NCBI GenBank assembly: GCA_019671005.1
Contig: CM033752.1
Span: 25,800,969 to 25,864,968 of the forward strand
Source: Hibiscus mutabilis
Taxonomy: Eukaryota; Streptophyta; Magnoliopsida; Malvales; Malvaceae
Reading direction: 5' to 3'
Length of the DNA: 64,000 nt
Shown: positions 33,900-44,705 of the stretch, piece by piece
Numbering within the stretch: the first letter of the stretch is position 1
Layout: each line of letters opens with the position of its first letter
The notes under the pieces: model-generated
Databases searched by the model: none
What the model was told of the DNA's origin: nothing
The model's input: only the letters and a program-made list of their open reading frames with translations
Made by a program: the position numbers and the translations under genes

Positions 33900-35060
33900 A
33901 AAGACTGAGCAGGGGATGCTGAAATTACCAGTGTAGAAGGCTTAGAAGCATTCATCAGACAATCCTTAATGTAGTGACCTTGCTCGCCAAAGAAGAAACA
34001 TGCTCCGAATTGTCTATGGCATTATCCCGTAGGGTGCCTTCTCTGATAAAAATTACAAACAGGGTATTGCACTCTCAGCCTGAAGCTTCGGTGCTCTCAA
34101 TGGAGGTTGTTCTCGTAGATTGAGACATGGTTTATGGCTTGGCAAAATTGCCTAACCAAGAAGGTTGTTGGTGGTATGGTTGCTTGTACCCTTGTTGTTT
34201 CTCTTTCTTATATGGAAAAGGTGGACGAGAATAATCTCGGGGCCTCTTCTTAGATTGGGCTAACCCACTAAACCCCTGCGACTTTTGTGCAGCTTCAGTA
34301 GAGATCGCTTGATTCACAAGCTCTTGGAAATCTGTGATTCCCAAAGTAGTGAACAAGGGTCGAAGTTCATCACTTAACCCAGCTACAAACATTCTACACT
34401 TCTCTTATTCTTTCTTGATATACTCGGCTCTGTACTTGCAATACTTGCAGAAGTCGTGGATGTATTGTTTCACCGGCCTCCCACCTTGCTTGAAATGCAT
34501 GAAGATATCCCGCCTTTCTACCAAATATTATTCACTGATATACTTTTTCCTGAACTTACGCAAGAAGAATTCTTTGGTTACAGCTTTCTCGAAAGCGGTA
34601 AGTATTATAGTTTCCCACCAATACAAAGCCTCGTATGCTAACAAGGCTAAGGCACACTCGAGCTTGTGTTCATCTAAGTACTATAGTTGCTTGGTCAGAA
34701 TTCTTATCGTGTTATCCAACCAGTATTCTGCCACTTCAGGATCCTCACCAGCCTTACCTGTAAAGGTAGTGGCTCAGTGTTTAGCTAATTTATCAATAGG
34801 AGTTCAGATTGAAGAAGTAGCAACTACAGAGGACTGTGAAGACTGCTCAGACTTAACAGTAGCCATAAACTGTTTGAACATCTCAGTCATGTTCTTGTAA
34901 TATTCGAATTGAGCAGTTTGCAGTACAGGTTCAGGATTCGATAGTTGTTGTGGAGAAATTTATGTATTCGGAGGGTCTCCCTCTTTTCTCTTTGCCATTT
35001 GTCGAGGAGCCAGTGGCATGCTCAACCTCTTCGTGAGCTTTATCGGAGTCAGACATAGTA
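33900..35060 (-). pseudogene. Element A gag
   Basis: Fragments include the C-terminal capsid-like MFVAGLSDELRPLF at 34392 with FQELVNQAISTEAAQ, a basic KKRPRDYSRPPFPYKK linker, and a decayed zinc knuckle (FFFGEQGHYIKDC near 33960-34000). The upstream half to about 35060 is readable only in pieces. The plus-strand open stretch 34334-34900 is antisense to it and not a gene. Confidence 0.65.
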
Positions 35061-35191
35061 TAGTATAAAAGGAAAAAGGATCAGATTACTCGCAAGTCAC
35101 AATATATACAAAAATAAACTCCTAGGTGGCATATACAATACACTGATAGTACAATGGACTTCAGTTTAGTCCTAGAATTGACTAAACTCTA

Positions 35192-35203
35192 GCTCTAATA
35201 CCA
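35192..35203 (-). promoter_or_regulatory. Primer binding site of element A
   Basis: The minus strand reads TGGTATTAGAGC, one base from the initiator tRNA-Met complement, four nt inside the 5' LTR. Confidence 0.8.
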
Positions 35204-35207
35204 CAAA

Positions 35208-35776
35208 TGTAACACCCCATTCCCGGTCTAGTAGGAATACAGGTCAGAAACTATTATCGGTGAATAATACGGTGAACAGTTAAATAATCTCGATGACTTA
35301 GACTATAAACAACGATTTAATAACTCTAATTCGACGCAATGATCAACTTATAGTTAACATAAATTCGATCAAATTATACTCAAAGACCATTTAACAACTG
35401 ATGTAAGTTTAAGGACTAAATCGTAATTCTTGCAAATTCTAAGGACTTATCAATAATCAGACATAATAATGTAAAATTCCTTGCTTGACTAACTTGCATA
35501 TAAAATTTCATGGGTTTTGGAAACAATTTACACTTCCAATTAATCTATATTCGATTTAGTGGCCAATTTGCAATAATTTAAAATCTGATAACTAACTTAA
35601 CTAACTCACCTGTATCAGTACCGGTAATCATAAGGCTGTACTGGTATGCCCCTAAATTAATTTCTTTTGAGCCTGTATCCAGTATCTGTACGCAACATAC
35701 TGTACCGATATGAGGAATTTAGTGCCTCCATATCGGTACAGGACCTTTACCGTACCAATACGCAATCCCTAATTCC
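35208..35776 (-). repeat. Element A 5' LTR, inner segment
   Basis: Matches 8899 to about 9470. At 35776 it jumps into E's LTR. About 75 bp of A present at 9470-9545 are missing before A resumes at 59845, so the E junction includes a deletion. Confidence 0.8.
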
Positions 35777-36641
35777 CAAGTAACAACCTAGGTACACGAA
35801 TCCCTAACCAACTGTCGCCAAACGAATGGTACTCAAAGTACCAGTCAATCCCTCCTACTGTCGCCAAGTGACCACAACACTTCCCTCCTATTGTCGCCAA
35901 ATAAGGACCGTAGCCCAGGACTGTATTCCACCCCAAACACGAGCTCTATGGACTCTATGGCATGCCAACTATACCTATGACTGACTCAAAACCAAGGCTT
36001 TTCAGATAACACTAATCATATCAGAGTTAGATTTGAGCTTAGCTCCTTATTCATATAACCATATAAGTAAAGCTTATGTCTTATCATATCATGTTAGAAT
36101 CATAATTGAGCATAGCTCCATAATCAGAATACCAAATAAAAAATGGTTTATTGTATATCTTGTTAAGCACATATATCATTCATGTATGATCCTCAATTTG
36201 TACATATCTTAACTCAAATTACAGTTTATCAAAAGTATCCTAACAAAGCTCAAACCTTGGATCAATTTAGTTCAACTCTTTCATAACCATGGCATGATCT
36301 CTCTCTCTCTCTCTAATTTTGAAAGTTTTTGGGTTTGGAGAGGAAGGAGGAAGATGATGACAAAATTTTTTTTGTTCATCTTTCATCCAAATGTCGTCAC
36401 TCTCATCCCCCTCACGCTTACCATCATCATCATCTTACAAGTGCAAAGCCCTCCTAATTTGTTTTGTTTAGCATGCAATTCTTCACTTTTATCACATATT
36501 CGATTAAGTCCTTTCTACAAGTGGTTATCCATTTTTTCTTTATTCCAATTTGGTCCTAAAGTCACTTACTTAGTCTAATAGGTGACAATTAAACTACAAT
36601 TGGCTTGTGACCAAATTGTTACATACTTTTAAGCCAATAAT
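35777..36641 (-). repeat. Element E 3' LTR fragment
   Basis: 35777-36240 matches 52968-53420, and 36241-36641 matches 59437-59830. Contains TGGCATGCCA at 35958-35967 and the perfect hairpin GGTACT-CAA-AGTACC at 35828-35842. The CT-rich stretch near 36298 and the open frame 36294-36578 belong to this LTR and are not a gene. Confidence 0.75.
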
Positions 36642-37320
36642 TAACTATGAATGGTCCAATAAATCGAGGGCTAAGTTTCCCTTTCTTCCCAAATCTAAAT
36701 ACCTTCTTCCATGGACATACCTTTAGAAACACTTGATCTCCCACATATACTGGATACCTCTCTTTTTAAGATCATCATAAGCTTTTTGTCCATCAAAAGA
36801 TTTTCTTAATCTATCATGGATGACCTTTATTTGCTTCTCCGTTTCTTTGAGAAGTTCAGGCCCTAAGGCCTTATTTTCACCCAACTTAACCAACACATGG
36901 GAGTTCTACACCATCTGATTGAGGATGAAAAGCTGTGCTGAGATTTGTTTTGGTTCCCGAAGCCTTTTGCAAGGAATTCCAGAACCTAGAAGTAAACCGA
37001 GGAACTCGATCCGAGATTATGAAAGTAGGCACACCATGCAGACATATAATTTCTCGAATATACAATTCGGCTAACTTGTCCAAACTTAAGTTCATTCTAA
37101 TGGGTATGAAATGCTGATTTAGAAAAATCTACTGATTGTCACCTAATTGTATCATTCTTTATGGAGACAAAGGTAGACCACTCACATAAGTCCATAAATA
37201 TCTGATCCCATTTGTTCTGGTGAAGTTTGATAAGATGAAAGGGTCCCGTAAGAACCTGAAACTCAACTATAATCTTCTGACATGTTTAACACTTCGGTAC
37301 AACTCTGTATCAACAGACTT
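36642..37320 (-). pseudogene. Element E integrase fragments
   Basis: Minus strand: LDKLAELYIREIICLHGVP with ISDRVPRFTSRFWNSLQKAS and NLSTAFHPQSDG (37095-36886) is the integrase core. More C-terminal pieces lie toward 36650. A junction at about 36895 joins the core to later sequence, so the second catalytic half is lost. Confidence 0.7.
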
Positions 37321-38480
37321 CATATTCAACTTCTAATATAATTCCTTCAAATCCTTATACGTCTTGATAGATCCGAGATAATTCGAAAAGAGTTACTAAG
37401 AGCTTCTTGAAACATTTCTCTCTTAAGGGTTTCAACATTTGATAACCAAACTCTATTTCTAAAATGAATTATACCATTAAAATTCTGGGAAAGTCTGGAT
37501 TAAGTTTATCTTTCAACTTAAACAAATTAATCTGAAGCTCAGAATCTGATTGTCAAAGAGTCTTGATTCTCGAAATCAAGTCAAATTGAACTTGAAGTCC
37601 GGCTAAAAGTTATTGATTCTTTTGTAACTCAGTATGAGTACGAGTAAGAATTTACTTTTACTAATCAAAGCTTCGTTGTTAGCTTTTTGACCAAACAAAA
37701 GACACATCCTTTTGAGGGAGCTTGGTTGGAGAAATGGCTGAGGTAGAAAACCCTTTAACAAATCTTCGGTAATGACCGGCTATCCCCATAAAACTTCTAA
37801 TTCCACCAACATTCTTCAAAAACCTCCAACCAACTATTGATTGAATTTTCTTAGAATCAACCTTAATCTCTTCTGTAGACATTACATGACCGGGAAATGA
37901 CACTTTGAATATCCAAAATTCGTATTTATTAAACTTTGATAAAATCGATGGTCTCGAAGGATTTGTAAAACAATTTGAAGATGTTTCAAATGTTCAACCT
38001 TATCTTTGGAATAGATAAAAATATCATTGATGAAGACAACCACCAAATTGTCCAAATAAGGCTTAAACTCGATTCATAAGATCCATAAATGCAGACTCAT
38101 TGTGACTATATCGAGTTCTGAATGCAGCCTTAGGAACATCTGATTCTTTAATCCTCATCGGTTAGTATACTGGTCGAAGATCAACCTTGAAGAGTACTAT
38201 AGCATCTTAATGCTGATCATACAAATCTTCGATTCTCGGTAACAGGTACTTGTTCTTGATGGTAAGCTTGCTCGATTACCGATTGTTGATGCAAAGCCAT
38301 ATCGACCAATCTTTCTTCTTTACGAATATATTGGAATTTTCCCAAAAAGACGAACCAGGCCTAATAACTCCTTAAGCTCAAACGAGACCATATGGTAAGG
38401 AGTGATAGAGACCGAGGTAGGCTCTGGTTAAACTTTGATTCTAAACTTCACTTTCTGTGTCAGAGGTTATCCTGGTAGTT
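37321..38480 (-). pseudogene. Element E RT/RNase H fragments
   Basis: MSFPGHVMSTEEIKVDSKKI and IRSFMGIAGHYRRFVKGFS (37903-37679) are the end of the RT. Upstream pieces near 38000-38470 correspond to the polymerase core in other frames. RNase H is barely traceable. Many stops and shifts. Confidence 0.6.
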
Positions 38481-38494
38481 CTTCGAGAAAAACA

Positions 38495-39200
38495 TCAGCA
38501 AATTTTAGAAACGATTAAGATAGATTTAAGAGCAAGATTAGTCTCATTGACTTTGGGTATAGAAGCAAACATAGAATTTGATTCAAAAGGTTTCTTATTT
38601 AGCAAGAGTATAGATTCCTTCTCTAATCCATGATGGAAAAGTCTTTTCTTATCACAGTCTTCCCAAGCATGGTGTTTACTTAGCCAATTTAATCCCAAAT
38701 AAGGTCAAATTCATGGAAGGGTAGGGCTAAAAGATTAGTAGGAGAAAGTAATTCCTCGTACGAACAAAGGACAATTCTTATAAACCAAAAAAATGACTTG
38801 ATTCAGAATCATACAAGACATATACAATATTTGAGTGCAATTTAAATGTACTCACGAGGATATAAGCTTCAATATCAAGCTAACTTGTCTTATCAAAGCC
38901 CCCTGGTTGCACAACCAATGGAAGAACAAGATGAGTTGTTTGTTACAATTTAGCAGTATTCTAAGGATTTCGGTTATTCCTGATTCATTCTTACAATATC
39001 TCCTTCAATGGAGGAGCCAACCGGGATCTCATTATCCCAGCCCAAATGTATTTTAGACATTTCTACAAGCTATTAACACATAAGAGAGCTTTTATCAAAC
39101 ACAGATCACAGGAACTTATCATATTTAACTTATAGGTGGCACAAGTAACAAATGGTGATGCAACGAGACTCGGTTTAGTCCTAGAAACGACTAAACCTAA
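38495..39200 (-). pseudogene. Element E protease tail and gag debris
   Basis: GLNWLSKHHAWEDCDKKR (38698 downward) matches the conserved protease end (LGMDWLSKH-type). The rest up to the PBS is short and unreadable; most of gag is deleted. Confidence 0.5.
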
Positions 39201-39212
39201 GCTTTGAAACCA
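39201..39212 (-). promoter_or_regulatory. Primer binding site of element E (degenerate)
   Basis: The minus strand reads TGGTTTCAAAGC, two bases from the usual TGGTATCAGAGC, five nt from the LTR end at 39218. Confidence 0.65.
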
Positions 39213-39217
39213 AAAAA

Positions 39218-39639
39218 TGTAACGCCCCTTGACCGGTTTAGGAGATAAACTGAGTTAAGTAATTTTACCAACAAACAAGAACATTCAACTAACAAACAAT
39301 GGTGAACTTACATCCAAGATCACGAAGAATTTAAAACCATTCATGCAATTTATTGTACAACAATTACCATATTGTTCCAACTAAATCAAGCTTAGCTTTT
39401 AAACATCTTGTTACCTCAATAGCATGTTTAACCTAAGCTAGGCTAAATGCATTTAAGTTCTTATCTCATTAATTAGCAAAACATTTAATCCAGAATTGGT
39501 AAGTTATTATACACTTAGCTCATTGATCACTAGTCAAAAGTCAAATTTAATATACCTATGTCTATTTATCTCATTACACATCCATCTATTTTTATTCTTA
39601 CCACGAACACATAGAAATGTCATGTTCATTATTCATAGT
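39218..39639 (-). repeat. Element E 5' LTR, segment 1
   Basis: Begins TGTAACGCCCC. It is cut at 39639 by element G after ATAGT, which recurs at 51620-51624. Confidence 0.75.
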
Positions 39640-40638
39640 TGTTGCGCGTAATAAGTGCTACGCAATTGTGCAAGTATACACGTTGCAAGTTATAGTATAA
39701 AAGATATCGTCTCCACAGGGATTGGCGCCACTTCAAGAATCTAGTCTCTTGCACTGTAAAAAGTAAAAACACAAATAAAGGATTATAGGAGTTTAACTAA
39801 TAACTAAACTAGAAGGCAATAAAGTAAAAGAATAGATGAGATCAAATGAGAGAGATAGGCCAGGTTATCGTGAGTTGAGGTGTGATAGCCGATTGGATCG
39901 TCTTGGTAAAAGAGTGCACGGGCAACTCAGTTTCCGTGGCAACTTGCACAACGAGGTTGCCTTGGCAACTAATCGATGGTTGCCTGGGCAACTAGTTGGG
40001 CAACTACTTGGGCTTCTGGGCAGCAACCTTCAAGGTTCGGCAGAGCGTTCTTCAATGGTTTCTTCTTATCCCTAAGTCGAAACTCTAGCTGCTTGTGCAT
40101 GCCTTGATAATACATCACTGCGTGAATCAAGGGTGAACAACAACCAATCTTGCGCTCCTCTTAGCCGTTGAAATCCTTGACTTATTCCTAAGCCGGATTA
40201 ATCTTCACCATCAATAGATTGAATAAAGATCATATTCATTCGTTTCTTGAATCTAACTCTCCCGATATTAGATAAATAGATGAAATCACGAGATCCTCTC
40301 CCAATTCACTCACAAACAAGAATAAGAACCAAGAATGAATAAACCTTGAATAGAAAAGTGCAAACTCTTATTACCTAAACAAAAACCAATAGTTTCTCAC
40401 AACCACAAAACACAATAACCATAGCCAAATAGATTTAGTTCATGGCTAGGTTCCAAAGAAACACAAGATAATTAATCCCTAGCATGAACCCAATCAAACA
40501 AGAAAGAAAAGGATGAAGAAGGAGGCTTGTCGAAATCCTCCTTGCCCTAGATGCTTGTAAAAAATTCTCTCTTCTTGCCCTTCTTGGAGTTGTCGAAATT
40601 CCTCTTTGCTCTCTTTGGAGTTTGACGATATGGCCTCT

Positions 40639-40646
40639 TATTTATA
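40639..40646 (-). promoter_or_regulatory. TATA box of the G LTR promoter
   Basis: TATAAATA on the minus strand within CCCTATAAATAAGAGG. The same word occurs in the other G-type LTRs at 51025-51032 and 50397-50404. It would drive the genomic RNA of element G. Confidence 0.6.
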
Positions 40647-40887
40647 GGGCTAGGTCAAAGTCCTTCTTTGAGGAGGAAGTTAAGCTGGAATTAAATTATC
40701 TTTAAAGAATATAATTCTTTATTATAATTATATTCCTACTAGAACTTCACCTATCTTCTTTGAATTTAATTCTTCTTTAATCTCTTCATGGAAATCAAAT
40801 TCCTTTGGGATTGGGCTTTGCTCCACGTCATCTTGGGCGTGTCTAGTCATCAATTTTGACTACCATATCACCTTTGCTCTTGTCGAC

Positions 40888-41035
40888 AATTGCCCTGGCA
40901 ACTGGCTCGGCGTCTCCTTCATGCATTGCCCTGGCAACTAGCTCGGCGTCTCCTTCATTAATTGCCCTGGCAACTAGCTCGACATCTCCTTCATGTATTG
41001 CCCTAGCAACTAGCTTTAGCCTTGCTTTGGCAAGT
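40888..41035. repeat. 36-bp tandem repeat with TTGCC..GGCAA core (four units)
   Basis: The unit is ATTGCCCTGGCAACTAGCTC followed by GGCGTCTCCTTCATGC. The other G LTR also has four units (51274-51417). The nested solo LTR has three (50648-50755), so copy number varies within the family. Confidence 0.85.
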
Positions 41036-41233
41036 GATCCTGCACATACACACAAAACACACCAAAGCAGCATCTTTTCCCACAAAAACTACCAAGTTAT
41101 GTAATCAAGCTCAACGATGGAAGGAAACATGGATTAATGCATGAATGGCTAATTATGCAACTAATATGAGCCTAAGTCTAACAATAATATGAGTAAAAAG
41201 GGTAAGAAAAATAGTACTTTTGAACACTTATCA

Positions 41234-41271
41234 CACCCCCAAACTCGAACTATTGCTTGTCCTCAAGCAAT
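41234..41271 (-). promoter_or_regulatory. Polypurine tract and hairpin at the G 3' LTR
   Basis: The minus strand reads ATTGCTTG-AGGA-CAAGCAAT (perfect 8-bp stem, 41271-41252), then AGTTTGGGGGTG, then the LTR TGATAAGTG. The G-run primes plus-strand synthesis. The adjoining hairpin is of the kind seen in Athila elements. Confidence 0.8.
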
Positions 41272-41517
41272 GCAAACCAACAATTACCTGCCAAGACTTC
41301 AATTTTCACAAACTTAGCTTTGAACTTGATTTCAATTCTCTGAACCGGGGCACAAAGTATGATTGGCTTTTCATTTTTTGGAAAACTTAGGAATTACTCG
41401 GAATCAAACTATAATGCTTGTGAGTGTTGCGGAGTTGTGTGCAAGTTGATTTTTCAGATTCTATGCAAACAATAGGTTTTCAAATTACTTCATTGGGTTA
41501 TTTTTAACATGTTTTAA

Positions 41518-41704
41518 CTAGAGCCAGTTTTGGGCACCTCTAGTGTTTTGTTTTTAGTTTTATTAAGTTAATTTATTCGACTAGAGCCGGTTTCGGGCAC
41601 CTATAGCTATCAAGTTTTTTAACACATACTAGAGCCAGTTTCGGGCACCTCTAGTGATTTAAATTTTTTTAGCACATGCTAGAGCCAATTTCGAGCACCT
41701 CTAG
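41518..41704 (-). repeat. Four 26-nt stem-loops, CTAGAG...CTCTAG
   Basis: Copies at 41518-41543, 41581-41606, 41629-41654 and 41679-41704. All are exactly 26 nt with the outer stem CTAGAG/CTCTAG (one mismatch in the second). Most keep an inner GCC/GGC pair and a GTTT-like centre. The DNA between them is unrelated and 24-37 nt long. Confidence 0.8.
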
Positions 41705-42010
41705 CATTCATCCAATTTTTATTCTAATCCCCCAATTTGTTAATTATCAACCTAAGTTCACTAGAATTCCTTAAATCAATCAAACCACAACATTGTTTCA
41801 TCAAAATTAGCATCATAGTAAAATTCTAAGTTTTTCCATGGTTATCCTAGAATAAAAATTCTATCAATTAAGTGCATTGCCAAAGTCATCATCGGATATT
41901 CATTAAATCTAAGCAATTCTTGTTCCAATTAAAGGCATGACAAGCAATTTATGTATCCTAAATGTAATACTTAAGATGAATGGAACTAAACATGGTAACT
42001 ACTAATAACA

Positions 42011-42047
42011 ATCCCCCCAAACTCGAGTGAGGCATTGTCCTCAATGC
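42011..42047 (-). promoter_or_regulatory. Second polypurine/hairpin module of G
   Basis: The minus strand reads GCATTG-AGGA-CAATGC (42047-42032), then CTCACTCGAGTTTGGGGGGAT. It repeats the layout of the module at the LTR, with the same AGGA loop and a different stem. Possible internal plus-strand primer site. Confidence 0.7.
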
Positions 42048-42097
42048 ATGCATTAAAGAAAAATAAAAATAACGAAAAATAAAATGCATACGAGGAC

Positions 42098-42530
42098 TTA
42101 CTCTGAGAGTTCGTCATCGTAGATGATTAGTTTCCTTTTGGTCGGTGTCTTGATTCTCTTGCTTGAATGCGATGGTTGTTTTCTTGTTGCCGGTGGTGGA
42201 ATCGATCCTCGTACGGGGTTGTCCTCATCATCCTCTTCATCTGTGTCATTGGCTTTTCACGAGGATTCAATTGGTGCGGTCTTTGTTGGTGCAATAGAGG
42301 ACTCGTCTGAATCTGAAAAATCAAAAAATGATTTCGTAGGAGTTGATTCGGGCATATGAGCTTTACCTTTGGCTTTTTCAGTGGTTGTCGGGATATCTTC
42401 AGCTTTGGTTACCGTGGCATCTTCTTGTGCAAGCGCGATGTAGGTTGCCGCGACATCATCTGTTGTTGTTGCCGTGGCAAGTAGTCGATAGTGAATTTCC
42501 TTAGCATAGTGGTTGTGAGTCTTGTTGTGG
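42098..42530 (-). pseudogene. Acidic, Thr/Ser-rich frame after integrase in G, function unknown
   Basis: Downstream of the integrase stop, a minus-strand frame reads through DDVAATYIALAQEDATVTKA, TPTKSFFDFSDSDESSIAP, a TGA near 42249, DTDEEDDEDNPVRG and a basic end with KRIKTPTKRKL, closing with TAA at 42098-42100. It sits where Athila elements carry their extra (env-like) gene. I see no signal peptide or membrane segment, and it is far shorter than those. It could be the remains of that gene or non-coding DNA with a chance frame. Confidence 0.4.
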
Positions 42531-42637
42531 AAAAGAAAACAAAGAAAACCTGGAAACTAAAGATAATGAAGAAAAATAAAATATCACCTAAAAATAAAAA
42601 ATAAAAAGAAAAAGAAAATATTGAAAGGAGAGCATGC

Positions 42638-44705
42638 TCATGCATCTCCTAAGGTGACCACTTCTTTGTTACGTTCCACATGGGCACCATTGTAGTGCTT
42701 CAATCTTTGTCCATTAACTTTGAATTCATGGTTGTCAGAGATGGACTTGATTATCACGGCACCATGGGAGAATGGTTTGACAACTTCGAATGGTCCCGAC
42801 CATCTTGATTTCAGCTTTCCCAGGAAAAGTTTTAGCCGAGAATTGAATAAGAGAACTAGTTGCCCTGGCGTGAATTGCCGCGGCAATAGTTTTTTGTCAT
42901 GCCTATGCTTTGTTTTCTCCTTGTAGATTCGTGCATTGTTATAGGCGAGTGCACGGAATTCTTCTATCTCGTTGAGGTCCAACAAACGCTTTTGTCCGGC
43001 ACTTTCCCAATCCATATTCACGGTCTTGATTGCCCAGTATGCCTTGTGTTCGATTTCCACCAGTAGATGGCATGTTTTACCATAGACAAGTCTGAAGGGG
43101 GACATACCTAAGGGTGTTTTGAATGCAGTGCGATATGCCCAAAGTGCGTCATCTAGTCTTAATGACCAATCCTTCCTAGAGGGATTTACAACTTTCTTGA
43201 GTATACCCTTCAATTCCCGGTTGGAAATTTCTGCTTGCACATTGGTTTGTGGGTGATATGTCGTGGCAATCTTGTGTGATATGCCGAAGCGTTGCAACAT
43301 CTTGGCAATTAGTCTGTTGTCAAAATGCTTGCCTTCGTCACTGATAATTGCTCTCGGCATCCCAAACTGTGTAAATATATTTTTCTGCAAGAATCGTTGC
43401 ACGGTCTTGGAATCGTTGTTGGGAACTGCAGCTGCCTTAACCCATTTAGATACGTAGTCAACGACAATTAAGATGTAGAGGTTGCCGAATGAAGATGGGA
43501 AATGTCCCATAAAATCGATCCCCCACACATAAAAACAATTCTACCTCGATGATGTTCTGGAGTGGCATCTCATGTCGTCTAGAGATACTACCCGTTCTCT
43601 GGCAACGATCACATTGCTTGTAAAAGTCTTGGGCATCTTTGTACAATGTTGGCCAATACAAACCGGATTGCAAAACTTTGGCCGCGGTACGAGTTCCTTC
43701 AGAATGTCCTCCATAGGGTGAAGAATGGCATTGCCGGAGTACATTCTGTTGCTCTTCTTCAGGGACACATCGGCGTATAACCTGATCTACACATGGTTTA
43801 AACAAAAGAGGCTCGTCCCAAAAGTAATGCTTCGCATCATGGCGGAACCGCTTCTTCCCTTGGTAAGTAATGCCATAAGGTAAAATACCACAAACAAGGA
43901 AATTAACTAAATCCGCGTACCAGGATATTGCCGAGGCATGTGCTACCGTGGCGACTGCTCCCAAAATTGCTGAGGCGTGCGCGTCAAGGGCTACTGCAGC
44001 GTCAAGAGTTGCCGAGGCGTGTGCATCCATGGTTGCCGAGGCATCGAGGGTTGCTGAGGCATGCGCGTCCATGGTTGCCGAGGCAACTAAAATTTGTTCA
44101 TCCGGGAATGCATCACATATCTCTAGATCCGCGTCCTCATCCCTATTGCGTTCCAAACATGATAAGTGATCGGCCACTTGATTTTCTGTTCCTTTTCTGT
44201 CCTTAATTTCAATATCAAATTCTTGTAAAAGTAATATCCAACAAATCAAACGAGGTTTGGCATCCTTTTTAGCAAATAGATATTTGATTGCCGAATGGTC
44301 CGTATGAACAATTACCTTTGTACCAATCAAATAGGATCGGAACTTGTCAAATGCGAAAACTACAGCTAGTAACTCTTTCTCCGTTGTTGTGTAATTCACT
44401 TGAGAACTATTAAGAGTTTTACTAGCGTAGTATATCACATGGAAGGTCTTACCTGTGCGTTGGCCTAGGACTGCTCCTACCGCGAAATCACTTGCATCAC
44501 ACATGAGCTCAAAAGGTAGCGTCCAATCTGGTGGAACGACAATGGGTGCTGAGGCAAGATTTTCCTTTAAGGTTTCGAATGCTTGGGTGCAAGAATCATC
44601 AAAATCAAAGGCTTTATCCTGTTCAAGCAAATTGCACAAGGGTTTAGTGATTTTAGAAAAATTATGAATGAACCTCCTGTAAAAACCTGCATGTCTAAGA
44701 AAACT
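42638..44705 (-). pseudogene. Element G RNase H and integrase
   Basis: After the TGA at 44706, the frame continues SFLRHAGFYRRFIHNFSKIT into RNase H: MCDASDFAVGAVLGQ, TTTEKELLAV, VHTDHSAIKYL and QVADHLSCLER hold the acidic positions. An Ala/Ser/Thr-rich insertion follows (43930-44090). The integrase zinc part has CHSSPYGGHSEGTRTAAKVL and CDRCQRTGSISRRH. One frame break lies near 43528-43545. The core then reads WGIDFMGHFPSS, ISDEGKHFDN, HPQTNVQAEISNRE and WAYRTAFKTPLGMSPFRLVY, with all three D-D-E positions. The stop is at 42638-42640. No chromodomain, as expected for Athila. Confidence 0.9.
43930..44090 (-). repeat. Expanded linker between RNase H and integrase in G
   Basis: The coding strand is built from repeats of the GCCTCGGCAAC half of the palindrome. 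It gives an alternating HASATLDA / ASATMDA-type sequence of about 55 residues. The frame is kept, so the expansion was tolerated as a flexible linker. Confidence 0.75.

Larger units (their letters stand above)
39640..41233 (-). repeat. Element G 3' LTR (1594 bp)
   Basis: The plus strand starts TGTTGCGCG and ends CACTTATCA. TATAAATA on the minus strand (40639-40646) is the likely TATA box. Two blocks of TTGCC..GGCAA palindromes occur, at 39930-40010 and 40888-41035; the second is a 36-bp tandem repeat. Open stretches here (for example 40843-41104) merely reflect that repeat. Confidence 0.9.

Noticed and set aside
34334..34900. 188-residue plus-strand open frame
   Set aside because: Antisense to element A gag; no similarity of its own.
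36294..36578. 94-residue plus-strand frame with hydrophobic stretch
   Set aside because: Lies in E's LTR; the same DNA at 59500-59780 does not keep the frame.
40843..41104. Overlapping frames in G's LTR with ARAxHEGDAELV repeats
   Set aside because: Reading of the 36-bp repeat on either strand; the same text occurs in three LTR copies with a different number of units.
42123..42359. Plus-strand frame with a hydrophobic start, possible secreted protein
   Set aside because: Antisense to the acidic frame of element G; the hydrophobic run is the complement of its basic tail.
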